From: Phragmites australis
Taxonomy: Eukaryota > Streptophyta > Magnoliopsida > Poales > Poaceae
Direction: 5' to 3'
NCBI RefSeq assembly: GCF_958298935.1
Contig: NC_084935.1
Span: forward strand, 2,552,001 to 2,616,000
Length of the DNA: 64,000 nt
The notes under the pieces were generated by a model. It made no database searches. It saw nothing but the letters and a program-made list of their open reading frames with translations, and was not told the DNA's origin. This document shows positions 1 to 10,439 of the stretch, in pieces. The first letter of the stretch is position 1. Every line of letters starts with the position of its first letter. The position numbers and the translations under genes were made by a program.

Positions 1-73
1 TAATAATAGATCTGTAAATGGCACGTTTTAAATTTGTAACCTTGGGTGCTGTGACGTCGACGTGATTGTTCAG

Positions 74-811
74 GGGTGCGATGCTTCAGTTCTCCTGAAC
101 ACGACAAACTCCAAGAACAGCGACACGGAGAGGGAAGGCCCACCCAACAAAGACAGCCTCCGCGGATTCGAGGTGATCGACACGGCAAAGGAGAAGCTCA
201 ACGCTGAATGCAATGGAAACAAAGTCTCGTGCGCCGACATCCTTGCCTTCGCCGCCCGTGACGCGTCCAAGATCCTCAGCGGCGGCGGCAACTTCAGCTT
301 CCCCATGCCGGCGGGGCGCTACGACGGGCGTGAGTCCTTCGCCGACGAGACCGACCAGCTTCCTGGGCCGGGCAGCAACTTCCAGCAGCTCGAGCAGAAA
401 TTCATGGACCAGGGGCTCGACGCCAATGACATGATCACGCTCTCCGGCGCGCACACCATCGGCCGCGCCCGCTGCCTGTTCTTCAAAGATCGCCTCTCCA
501 GCATGGACGCCGCCCTTGCCGCCAAGCTGAGGAAGGAGTGCAACGGTAACGATGACAACAGGGTGGATCAAGACAGTGAGACCCCTGACGTCTTGGACAG
601 CCAGTACTACCGGAACGTGATCGGCAACAAAGTGCTGTTCGCGTCGGACGACGCGCTCAGGCCGGCTAAACTGGCGGATGACTACGCAAACAATCGGGTG
701 TCGTGGGAGAGCGCGTTCGCGAAAGCGATGGTGAAGATGGGCAACGTCGGGGTCAGGACCAGACCCGACAGCAACAGCGAGATCAGGAAGCAATGCTGGA
801 GTGCCAACTAG
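74..811 (+). CDS. Class III secretory peroxidase, 3' exon (5' part outside window)
   Basis: This is the large last exon of a plant class III peroxidase, a secreted heme enzyme that uses H2O2 to oxidise cell-wall phenolics. The exon starts after the acceptor ending at base 73 and opens with GCDASVLL, which in this family follows the distal-histidine motif; the same intron position is used by the two peroxidases downstream. Visible landmarks are [28 protein letters not shown], the proximal heme-ligand motif SGAHTIGRARC, and the tail EIRKQCWSAN before TAG. About 245 residues are present. Signal peptide, distal His/Arg and first exon must lie left of base 1. It is clearly diverged from the other two copies (for example SGGGNFSFPMPAG here against [12 protein letters not shown]). 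No internal stop or frameshift is seen. Confidence 0.93.
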   Translation, partial: GCDASVLLNTTNSKNSDTEREGPPNKDSLRGFEVIDTAKEKLNAECNGNKVSCADILAFAARDASKILSGGGNFSFPMPAGRYDGRESFADETDQLPGPGSNFQQLEQKFMDQGLDANDMITLSGAHTIGRARCLFFKDRLSSMDAALAAKLRKECNGNDDNRVDQDSETPDVLDSQYYRNVIGNKVLFASDDALRPAKLADDYANNRVSWESAFAKAMVKMGNVGVRTRPDSNSEIRKQCWSAN

Positions 812-982
812 CTAGCTTGCTGGCGACTGCCAAACGTGGTTGGCTGCATGCATTCCTCAGATCGGGGATATGTAACCTCGTCTAGAACTACGTACCACTG
901 TGGTTTTCTCATACTGCAACTGTGTGTGTTTCGTTATATTTGTATTGCATTTATTATCATGTTTTGAATATATAGCCGGAAG

Positions 983-1048
983 TTATACTTCAGTCATCGA
1001 AAAAAATATTTTATCTTATACTTCTGTCATCGAAAAAATTATTTTATC
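983..1048. repeat. 33-bp tandem duplication
   Basis: Two adjacent 33-bp units beginning ttatacttc lie about 170 bp after the peroxidase stop codon, with few differences. They probably sit in or just beyond the 3' UTR. No function is evident. Confidence 0.8.
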
Positions 1049-3500
1049 ATGTCATTTTATTTTAAGGGGACTTTAAATTTCAAGCATTTCATTTCATTCG
1101 TTGACATGGAACTTTTCCTTGTGGCTTATTTTGGTCCCGACTTGCATTACTTCATATAAAAAGTATTGTCTCATTTGTTGGCATGGAACTTCTCCTGGTG
1201 TCTCGTTTCCGCATTTGACTTTGCACACAACATGGGGTCTGAGGGGAGTGATCGCCACCACTAAGCCCACAAGAACTTTTCCATTCCTTCAAGCTTCCAT
1301 GATAGTCGGCATGCCCCTGGGTGGAGAAGAGAAATCTACGACGGGACTTGAAACCGGCCCAGACCAGCTGCAAAACTTGGAGTTTTTTTTTTGGTAGATC
1401 TCTCAAACCAGTTTTTAAGTAGAATTATTAAAAGCTCTCTTAAACAACATTTATAGTTTTTAGCACATATTATGATTTTATGAGAGTGATTATCTAAAAT
1501 GAATTAGATGTTGAGAACCCAAAAAAAAGTTTCCCCTAATTCACCCTCTCACTGATTCACTTACTCCATATGATTTAGGATAATTCCTCATATGCCACCA
1601 AAACAACTCAAAATCTCTGACATGCTACTGTCGGTGACTGAGGTGGATCCCACGTGTCATAGACACACTGATGATTTATCCGAATATTTTAATTTTTTTT
1701 TCATGGCATATAAGGAAACTTCCCTATAAGATTTACGCTAGAGAATCACATTCAATCACAAAATTATTTTCTTTAAAAATCACTTTCTTTAAAAAATTTA
1801 AATTAAAGAAGCTTAATCAAATATGCCTTGCTCTCCAAGAGAAATGAAGGAATGCAGGGCAACATTTTCTTTTTTTTGCAACTTCTTTTCGCACTGGATT
1901 TTCAACCAAGCATGAACATTTTCTGAGGTCTCATCTCGTTCTTGGACGGTGCCAGCACCGCCGAGCTCCCTTGCCCCCTCCTCCTGATCAGGGGAGGTAC
2001 TGCCTTTTTTGTTGTTTCTGGTTCCCTACTGTCGGTGCTGCTGCGCTTCCCATCGTCGTCGCTCTTCTCTTTGCTCGCTCCCGGTCGCCCTGTGTTCATC
2101 CTGCTTGCTGATGCTGCAGCCACGCTTCGTGTCCCCTGCACGCTCTGTGATCAGTGATCCCGACACAATAGGGTTAGATTCCGGAACAATTGATTTTAAA
2201 TCGGTTGAACAATTGATTTTAATTGGTAGAACAATCAATTTTTATTATTGGATCAATTGATTTACGGTGGCGGGGCTCGTGGAAGGAGGTTGCAGCCGTC
2301 TGGGACGATGCCGGCGAGCAGAGAGAAGGCATGATGGAGCTTGGGCTAACACGGGCTGGACACATGTCGCAGTATTCTTCCTTCTCCACCTCTTTCCAAC
2401 CTTCCGTTCTCCTCCTCCCTTCTCAAAACTTTCTACTCGGGCTAAAAACATTTGATTTGAAACAAAAAAAACATATGATTTCATATGAAGAACTTTCGAT
2501 TCACAGCTATAAACTTTCAATTTGGGAGCATAAACTTTCAATTTGGGTGTACAAGGTCTTGTTTCACAGGGGAAACTTTCGATTGGGCACGAACACATAC
2601 AACAACCAGGAAAAAACCTTCGATCTATTATAAAACTTTCAATTCGTGGCAACAAACTTCCAATTCAAGACCAAAAAGCTTCTGGTTCACAGCTAAAACT
2701 TCCATTTGAGGCTGAAAAACTGCCAATTGAAGAAAACCCGATGTGGGAAGGAGCAACATCAGTTATTTAGGATGGAAGAGGGGAAGGGGAAGAGGAAAAG
2801 GTAAATCAACGGCTTGCGGTTGGTGGTGTGACACCGAGCTCGCTAGTTGTCGAAGACCATGCGGTGTTTGTGAATCGGAGCGACGCAGTGGCTTCTCGAC
2901 GATGAGTGCTCCTGCCGTCCTGCGAGAGAGGACGAAGAGATAAGGAAGAGGAGTACGTGTTGCTGCCCCACGTGTCATGCTTCTCCTACTTTTATAGGAG
3001 AGAGCATATGCTGCCACGTACCAAGGATCGCCACGCGCTTTCTGTCCATCGAGCTCAGAGTTGATTATCCTCCAAGTTAGTCTCAGAATTAGTGTTTCCG
3101 ACTAACCAACCCCTGAGCAACATATAACAGCAGAAAAAGTCAAATTTAACTCCCTCAACTCTTTCCGTGATCTGCGTTTTCCCCTCAAGTCGAAAACCGG
3201 ATTTCTTTGCTTTGCAACTTTCAAAACCAGTCATTTTGACTCCCCCACGACAGTTTTTAGAGGGGTTTTGTCCGATGTGTCACCCACCCTCCTGACTCAG
3301 CCGTATTTTGGGTGACATGGATAAAGTGACATTGTAAAATCGCCAAGTCAGTACAACACTCAAATGAAATCGCCGATCTCGAATCGATTTCGCATCTTCT
3401 TCCCCGGCTCCCCATTTTAAAGCACGAACACTAGCTCTCGGAGGTGGTGTGAAGCTGGACTGTGACAGCTTCGTAGAGGTCAATTGGGGCAGATTGGTGG
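1049..3500. other. Intergenic sequence without a recognisable gene
   Basis: AT-rich sequence with short ORFs only. Around 1100-1200 two imperfect copies of a segment containing tggaactt occur. At 1275-1370 a segment resembles 6255-6335 (see findings). From 2170 to 2710 short phrases such as caattgatttta and aactttcaattt recur, suggesting a decayed repetitive element. No coding domain was recognised. Confidence 0.6.
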
Positions 3501-4388
3501 TGAAGGTGCATCTAGCCTCTAGGTATGGTTTCGGTAATTAATGACAATACCTATGGACTAACAATTGTGTTGAGAATTGTTAGTAGGTTGTTCCATAGGT
3601 GATGTATAGAGGATTGATCATGGATTCATTGAATAATGTCATGTGATCAAAAGAGATGCATCAAGAAGAATGAGTAAGCGGTGATGCTCGGTTAAGTAAT
3701 AACAATACCTATGGACTAACAATTATGTTGAGAATTATTTGTAGGTTATTTCATAGGAGATGCATAAGTGATGAAGTATGAATTCGTTGAGAAATGTCAT
3801 GAGATCAAAGAGATGCATCAAAGTCATTGAGCTCTAGGTGATGCTCATGTGATGTAGAAGAATCTTAAGTGAGGAGAGATCTCGGAGTTTGATGATGGTC
3901 TAAAGAATATTGACAGTAAGCATGAAGACAAAAATTACTTGTGGAGAACAAGTAACTAAAGGTAAATATTGAATTGAGATATTCAATGTGTCGAGTTGGA
4001 AGAGCAAGATCAAGACAAGCTTAGGAACAATTTGTGTGCTTGATGCTTGAGGTTCATACCTTGGTGGTGAACCAGATGAAGATGATGTAAAAAGAAAAGT
4101 CTTCCATGCTTGGTGCATGGGAAGCAATCAGGTGAACTTCATCAAGCTTTCGAAAGATCAAGAGAGGATCGAGATAGGAAGTGAGGATGAACATCGTCAT
4201 CAAGCTCAAGTGAAGAGTTGATGATAAGCCTAGAAGAAACATCGGGACTTGGATGATGTGTTCGTCAAGTCCAACGGGATGACTGGCTCAAGACAAATGT
4301 ATAAAATGTAGGGTATTTTCTTTTGCCGGTCAATGATGATTAGAGAAGAGAAATGACCAGATTGATAGAATAAATATCGTACTATTAA
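3501..4388. mobile_element. Degenerate LTR-type element fragment
   Basis: The sequence opens with tgaaggtgcatctag, a common start of grass LTRs that is also seen at about 63070. It contains an internal imperfect duplication: acaatacctatggactaac occurs near 3543 and again near 3702. It ends with an LTR-like stretch (gccggtcaatgatgattaga, then cgtactattaa). No gag or pol coding is present and no target-site duplication is visible. Its right edge abuts the peroxidase remnant almost directly. Family assignment rests on recognition of the end sequence only. Confidence 0.55.
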
Positions 4389-4392
4389 TTAG

Positions 4393-4549
4393 ACGGCGGG
4401 CATGGTGTCCGCCAATGCGTTCACACCGGGGCTATGAGAGACCAAGTTCAAGACGGCAATAGATGGTGAAGATGGGCTGCATCAGAATCAAGACCAGCGC
4501 CAACGGCGAGATCAGGAAGGCATGCTGGAGAATCAACAATCTTACCTAG
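4393..4549 (+). pseudogene. Class III peroxidase 3'-end remnant
   Basis: The last ~50 codons of a peroxidase are recognisable: TAGMVSANAFTPGL, then a TGA at the place of the conserved Trp, then ETKFKTA, a 4-bp insertion (atag/agat) before ATG at 4463, and finally MVKMGCIRIKTSANGEIRK followed by ACWRINNLT and TAG. The C-terminal part (VKMG...T..NGEIRK.C) matches the corresponding end of the intact genes. The in-frame stop plus the 4-bp frameshift make this non-functional, and the rest of the gene is absent, replaced on the left by an LTR-like fragment. It shows the cluster once had at least one more member. Confidence 0.85.
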
Positions 4550-4713
4550 CCTCTAGTGGCCAGTATCACATACTCTGTCACACCATGGATCTCGTAAGTC
4601 CTAACTAATGATCAATGCATGTGCCACCTTGTATAGGGACATGTGGGACCGTTGCCACTAGGATGCCACATCATCAGAAACCACCCTAGTTTCAATTCGA
4701 CTAAGCGTTGTAA

Positions 4714-4982
4714 GAACATGCCCAATAAATTTTCTTCGCGACCTAGAATTCCTTCGCGAACAGATTTTTGTTCACTTCAGCGTTCTAACGGTTTTCTTTC
4801 ACGGTTCTCTTCACAAAAGGATTCTTAAGGTTATTTTCTTCAGAACGAGATTATCTCTCATTTCACTTTATGAATCATTTCGAAGGGAATATGTGGGATA
4901 TGAAGGAAAATAAAAGTAATAGGAACAGGGAAGTGAATCAGAAAGGGAACGGAATAAAGGAAAAAAATGGTTAAGGATTGTC
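4714..4982. mobile_element. Tourist-like MITE (family 2, copy 1)
   Basis: A 269-bp non-coding element flanked by TAA on both sides (4711-4713 and 4983-4985). Its ends form a weak inverted pair (GAACATGCCCAAT against GACAATCC read inward). A related copy sits at 60241-60505 and shares agaattccttc, the ttcacttcagcg-like stretch, aaatcccttcgaa-like sequence and gaacggaataaa. TAA/TTA target sites are the hallmark of PIF/Harbinger-type Tourist MITEs. Confidence 0.72.
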
Positions 4983-4985
4983 TAA

Positions 4986-6969
4986 AGTGAACAGATTTGA
5001 GGGTTGATGGTTGAATAGTGAACTGTTTCAAAGTTTGGGTTGTTTTTTCGACTAGGGCCATAGTTGATGGTTGAGATATGGATTGTCCCTCAATGTATAA
5101 CCTTGTTGTGTACCGTTGACTTTCTTTGACAATATATGTATATCATATAATCTTATAATGCGTATTGTGTGAAGTTACAGTTGTAGGGGGCTATTGGAAT
5201 TCTGGTATTTCGTTAGTTGTAGGGGGCCATTGGAATTCTGGTATTTCGTTTGTTGATCCCACAATCAGTACATCGCTGGGTTGATGTGGCGGGACAAATA
5301 GTAAATTCAAACAGCCAGCCCACGTGTCCGCGAGCCATTAACTGGGGTGGGTGGCGATAGTGGAATGTCGTTTGATTATCAAACTTTAAACGTGTTTTAC
5401 ACCTCAAACCATGTATCCAATTTGAAAACCCTTTAAGTTGCATCATGATGTTGTTACAACTAATATAGCAAAATAAGACCATATCGAATGTTTTTTTTTT
5501 GCTTTTTTAATTCAACTATTTAAATGTCATATTAAAACAATTCAAATATATTATTTCAACAAATCAAATACAAAGAATTGAAAATGCTCTTCCAAACTGT
5601 TGACATAGGTTTCTTGAATTGTTGACTGAAGTCATATTTAATGAATTTTGACCTTTTTTAAGAATTCAACGATTTAAATGCATCAATTCAACGATTTAGA
5701 TATATCATTTCAAGAAATCGCATACAAATGTCGAACATATATTTTTAAAAATGTTCATAAATCAGGTCTCTACATTTATTGAATCAAATTTTCAAATTAT
5801 TGATTGAATAAGAAAGGCAAAAAAAACTATAGACCTAGAGAGCAAAAACAAAAAACAAAAAAAACGGTGATTTTTTTTATTGAGTTGTGTTCTCGGTGGT
5901 AGGCCGGTTGTCTGGGCTCTGTGCTCTCTGTGTTGGGCCATCTGGGTCTGTTTGCATACAAACAGAGTCCATTCGTTGGATTGGACCCCTCACAAAATGG
6001 TCATCTGGACCTTTTTATTTTTTATTTTTTAAATCCAAAATTGCAAATATATGCTTTCATTTTAAAATTTTGCAACTCTATTATCGCCCGTATAGAATTA
6101 CAAATTTTCAAAATAAACGTATATATTTGCATTTTTTGTTTAAAATATATAAAAACCTAGCTTTTCGCATTAAAACATCTTATGTTTGGTGAGAGATAAG
6201 ACGGGCCCTTTCAGGTCCAAGAAATAGCAAATAGTTCATGTCTGCTTAACAAGTGGTTTTCCATTCAAGCTTCGATGATGGGACGCCCTGCTTGGTCAAG
6301 GAATAAACAGATGGGACTCGATTCGGCCCAAACGAGGTGAAGAATGTTTTCGTTGGTCTGTCTAAAAAGGTAAATTTTCCCCAAAAAAAATAATAAATAA
6401 ATTTCCCAATCACACTATACAAGATTACCACATTTTCCAGACAGCTATTATTTGAAAGTGACCGACAGTTTGTAATACTTTTGTTAGGTATCTACTCACC
6501 ATGGGCAATTAGTTTGTTGGTAATTATGTTATTGCTATTTTGTCCAAATTGTCAAAAAAAGCTACAAATTGTACTTAAAAAATTGTTGGTCACTCGAGAA
6601 AAATACTAGAGGACACAAACTGTAAAAATAAACTATAGACGATGGTTGAAAATCCTGTGGTGTTATCCATTGTGTTGTCACGCACGGATGCATGTACGCG
6701 TTACGCACCGACAGCAATATGATTACTTCTGTAGTGGGCTGGTGAATGCATGATGAACCGGGCCAAGTGTAATAATCAAATAGCTGTATCCTATTAGATT
6801 GATCGAGCGATGCTATTTTAATTCTAACTATTGCAACAATATCCTCATCTTACTAACTGCAAAGACACGTATAATATAACTCACAATGCATGAATTCGTA
6901 ATTATACGTTGAAAACATATGCATGGTTAATTGCACCACTCGTTGCAAATGGACTACGCAACATTAGCA
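4986..6969. other. Intergenic sequence upstream of the first intact peroxidase
   Basis: Mostly AT-rich non-coding sequence. A 36-bp tandem duplication lies at 5180-5251. The stretch 5240-5480 (tgatgtggcgggaca, acacctcaaacc) resembles a short dispersed repeat. No gene was recognised. Confidence 0.55.
5180..5251. repeat. 36-bp tandem duplication
   Basis: Two units beginning gttgtaggggg and containing ggaattctggtatttcgtt follow each other head to tail with a single obvious mismatch (ctat/ccat). Confidence 0.85.
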
Positions 6970-7094
6970 GAACGTCAACTTCTGTGGCTGTGCTCGCCAC
7001 GTTCCCGGCCGGTTGACCTGCACGCCGCTCCACGTCGCAACGTGCGCTCCAAAAACATTCCGATCATGGCAGTATACGTTCTTCAGGCAAGGGC

Positions 7095-7102
7095 TATAAA
7101 TA
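7095..7102 (+). promoter_or_regulatory. TATA box of the plus-strand peroxidase
   Basis: TATAAATA lies 138 bp before the ATG in ggctataaatagacatgc. The same string is at the equivalent place upstream of the inverted copy (19578-19585). The surrounding ~130 bp, including cgctccaaaaacattccg, is conserved between the two promoters. Confidence 0.8.
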
Positions 7103-7232
7103 GACATGCAATATACAGGCATACAGCAACTCGTCTTCATCCCGGCCATCAGTCCTCGCTTCTTTCTCTCGAGTTAGTTGACACTAAAGCACACAGTACA
7201 CGCTGGGAAGACTGGCAGAGCAGGACGCGAAG

Positions 7233-8455
7233 ATGGCTAATAAGCTTGCCGCTCTGATCGCCGTAATAATCTCGCTGCTCGGCTCCGTGTCGTGCCAAGC
7301 GAGCTACGGTTACGGCTATGGCGGCTACGGCGGCGGCAATCCCACCCCGCCGCCACCGTCGTCTTATCCTCCTACTAGCCCGAGGCCGCCCACTTATCCT
7401 CCGACCACCCCTAGCCCACCTGCCGCAGGGCTGAGGGTCGGATACTACGACGACAAGTGCTCCGGGGCGGAAGCCATCGTGAGGGAGGCCGTGCGCGGCG
7501 CCGACGCCGGCGTCAAAGCAGGGCTCGTCCGTATGTTCTTCCACGACTGCTTCGTCCGGGTAAGTAATTAATCACAACCTGCTACATGTACGATCACCTG
7601 ATCACAGTAGAAGTGCTTGGCTTACTGACAACCTACTCCATGCATGCATCCATGTACGTATGCGGCATTGTGACGTGTGATTCGGTTCAGGGCTGCGACG
7701 CCTCGGTTCTGCTCAAGCCGACCGAAGCCAACCCGCAGCCGGAGATGCTCGGCATCCCGAACCTGAGCCTGCGTGGCTTCGAGGTGATCGACAAGGCCAA
7801 GGCGGCGCTCGAGAAGAAATGCCCTGGTATCGTGTCCTGCACCGACATCCTCGCCTTCGCCGGCCGCGACGCCAGCTACTTCCTCAGCAGCTACGCGATC
7901 GACTTCAAGATGCCCGCGGGCCGCTACGATGGAAACGTGTCCCTCGCAAGCGAGACCCTCGCCAACCTGCCCCCGCCGTTCGCCGACGTCAAGCAGCTCA
8001 AGGACATGTTCGCCGCCAAGGGCCTCGACACCGTCGACATGGTCGTCCTCTCCGGCGCGCACTCCATCGGCCGCTCCCACTGCTCGTCTTTCTCCGGCCG
8101 CCTCCCGCCCAGCAACACCTCGGACATGGACCCCACGCTCGCCGCCAAGCTGAAGGGTGACTGCGTGTCGCCGAACGGCGCAGACAACACGGTGATGCAA
8201 GACTACAAGACCCCCAACGAGCTGGACAACCAGTACTACCTGAACGTGCTCAACCACAAGGTGCTCTTCGCGTCGGACGCCGCGCTCCTCAAGGCGACGG
8301 ACACGATGCGGCTGGTGTACGCCGCCGCGGCCTCTCAGAAGCTGTGGCAGTACAAGTTCGGGGAAGCCATGGTGAAGATGGGCGGCATCGAGGTCAAGAC
8401 CGCCGCCAATGGGGAGATCAGAAAGATGTGCGGCTTCGTCAACAAGGCGTATTGA
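7233..8455 (+). CDS. Class III peroxidase with Gly/Tyr- and Pro-rich N-terminal extension (copy B)
   Basis: Two exons, 7233-7559 and 7691-8455, with a 131-bp GT-AG intron, encode 363 residues. Residues 1-21 form a signal peptide ([21 protein letters not shown]). Residues 22-36 are rich in Gly and Tyr, and 37-65 are Pro-rich with PPTYPP-type repeats. The peroxidase domain follows from [10 protein letters not shown]. Key sites are distal Arg100 and His104 in [10 protein letters not shown], Ca-site GCDASVLL split by the intron, PAGRYDG, and proximal His233 in [11 protein letters not shown]. The enzyme should be secreted to the wall and oxidise phenolics with H2O2. The usual CPxAE is CSGAE here. 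A near-identical inverted copy lies at 18198-19456, and the intron and flanks are conserved too. The ATG fits the signal peptide and the TATA box. Confidence 0.95.
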
Positions 8456-8738
8456 TCAGGTTGATCAGACGAATCATCGCGCATGCTTCTTGAATCCCCG
8501 CCTGAGATTGAGAATTATTAAGGTCCTACGTACCTTTGTGTACTATTTGAGTTTCTTTTTCTTTTTATTTTCAACACCTTCGGTTCTTTACCTTTTCCCC
8601 TACTGTTGCCTAATTATTCTGTTGCATACTTTTATGCTGCAAATTTGATTTGTATACCATATTTTAAACTTGTGACCTGGTGGCACAAATTCTCACATCC
8701 AAATTTAAGTATGCATGGAGCCATTCAGCTTTGGCGCT
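8456..8738. other. 3' flank of peroxidase copy B
   Basis: About the first 210 bp after the stop are recognisably the same as the sequence after copy C (read from 18197 down to about 17975), including the T-rich stretch around 8550 and ctactgttgcc. It probably contains the 3' UTR. Similarity stops near 8670. Confidence 0.7.
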
Positions 8739-8741
8739 TAA

Positions 8742-8966
8742 GGCCCTCTCCAGCAGGATCTGCAAATTTGCGGATTCTAGTGCTTTGCGGGGTACTGTAG
8801 CACTAAAAATTCGTCTCCAACAGAGTCTGTATCCAGTGATACATTACTGCTACAGTGTTATGGATAGAGGATGCTGTAATAGTGATAGATGATGCTGTAA
8901 TAGTAATAGATGATGCTGTAATAGTATTTTGAGGATAAAAATTTGAGGTAGCTGTTGGAGATGGTC
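8742..8966. mobile_element. Tourist-like MITE (family 1, copy 1)
   Basis: A 225-bp non-coding element with TAA on both sides (8739-8741 and 8967-8969). Ends are inverted: GGCCCTCTCCAGCAG against GACCATCTCCAACAG. Internally gatgctgtaatagt recurs three times. A related 308-bp copy with the same target site is at 27252-27559. TAA target and inverted ends indicate a PIF/Harbinger (Tourist) MITE. Confidence 0.85.
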
Positions 8967-8969
8967 TAA

Positions 8970-9816
8970 CGTTTTGGCGCAGAGCTCCGGATCCATTTCT
9001 GAAAGCATTCTTAAAACAGTACAAACGGTCCGTTGACCTGCTGCCTCGCTGCTAATATAATTCTGCTTGACTGACTAATCAACCGTGCATGGTGGCACTA
9101 ATTATCAGAGTTAATTTAGAGTAGCTACTGAAAGTTTAGGGAGATTCTCATTTTCTGATGCCTGAAATCGGGCTTTTTTCAGTCGATATCCTGGGCCATT
9201 GGATCAAAATCAAACGGTCAGCATGTCTTCGTGAACCTCCTACCGTTTTGTGCTCTCTCCCTCTTCTCAACAACACTGGCGCATGCCCCCCTCTTGCACC
9301 CATCTCCGGCAGCGGCCCTACCACCAGATCCGCCGTCACCATCAATTGCCACGCTAACAACTCGTTTTCGTTCTCCCCTGCCCCGGCGCTAGCCCACCGG
9401 CAATCCTCTGCCTCCCGCAGAGCTTTTTCTAAGCCCGAATCCATAGAATCCTCCCAAAACCAAATCCTAAAAACCCCTCTTCCTTAACTCCGGCAAGAGG
9501 TGAATGTCGCATGAAATCTCGTGCGATTTCAAACATATGAAGAATAGGAATCATGGAACGTTTATTGCCAACAAATAGAAAGCACACGACAAGAAGATAA
9601 TCGGCAATAACCACTGCCAGCGAAACGATGGTTGCAGCCTACACATACACACTAATTTCAACCCTAGGAGGTTATATCATAAATTTTACAGTTTGAAATC
9701 ATCAAACTTTTTTCCACGCCATTAAGTAGGGCTAGTGGGTTCTGGAAATATAACAATGTAACTGCACTCTTGTTTTACGCAATGGACATGTATTACAAAA
9801 CGAAGAATCCTGAGGC
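8970..9816. other. Intergenic sequence, no gene seen
   Basis: Short ORFs only. The stretch 9230-9490 is GC-richer and codon-like on the plus strand (98-109 codons) but matches no family I recognise, so it is not called as a gene. Confidence 0.5.
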
Positions 9817-10179
9817 TGTTGGGGCAAAAAAAAAATGTGCCCCAACAGCATGCGGCGAGAGCCTCCTTCAACGAGGAGGTTCAAGTTTAGAGATAAATAG
9901 TGAGCCGAGAGAGGAGAACGAGAGAGAAGAAAAGCCTGGGTACATGGGGGAAAATCTCGAGTCCCCTTGCCTGCCCCTGTGGGCTCTTTTTATAGAGAAA
10001 AGGGGTAGAAAAAATTACTAGTTTATCTCCAAGATATTATGTTACAATGATGTGCATATGAGGGTATATTGAGCCTTTCACCCCTTTATATGTGAGGTGG
10101 TATTTGAGATACTATAATTGCAATAATGATGTCGCAGCACATCAGCTAATTATCTCATGTCTGAGGCGTTTACCCAACA
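9817..10179 (-). mobile_element. LTR-like repeat (copy 1), minus-oriented
   Basis: The sequence runs from TGTTGGGG to ACCCAACA, the TG...CA form of an LTR. It is followed directly by gcaccccctc, whose complement is a purine tract (GAGGGGGTGC) as expected next to the 3' LTR of a minus-strand retrotransposon. A related copy in the same orientation lies at 16310-16663; both share gagagcct, aacgaggaggtt, gagataaatagtgag, ggggaaaatctcgagtcccc and tttcacccctttatatgtga. A TATA-like ttttata lies inside. Confidence 0.7.
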
Positions 10180-10439
10180 GCACCCCCTCATCTGTAAGTT
10201 CTGAGATCCCGAGGGGCGAGCCGATGTACAGAGAACTAGCTCCAGTCTCCCTCCTTTTTTTGAAGTTAGGCTATCTCGGACTGTTCCCTGTTGTTGTAGC
10301 GCGGATGTCCGAGGAAGGAGCGAAGGCCACAAAGCTTACCGAGATCGCACGACAGGGGTTCTGGTGGCAGAGCTCGGAGCCAACGACGGAGGTGATGACG
10401 ACAAGGTCGCGGCCCCTGTAGCGGGTAACTGTGGCAATG
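10180..10439. other. Sequence between LTR-like repeat and the tandem array
   Basis: About 260 bp with no recognised coding function. By position it would be internal sequence of the putative LTR element. Confidence 0.4.

Noticed and set aside
9148..9487. Overlapping ~100-codon ORFs on both strands
   Set aside because: No family resemblance, no splice or promoter context; left as unassigned sequence.
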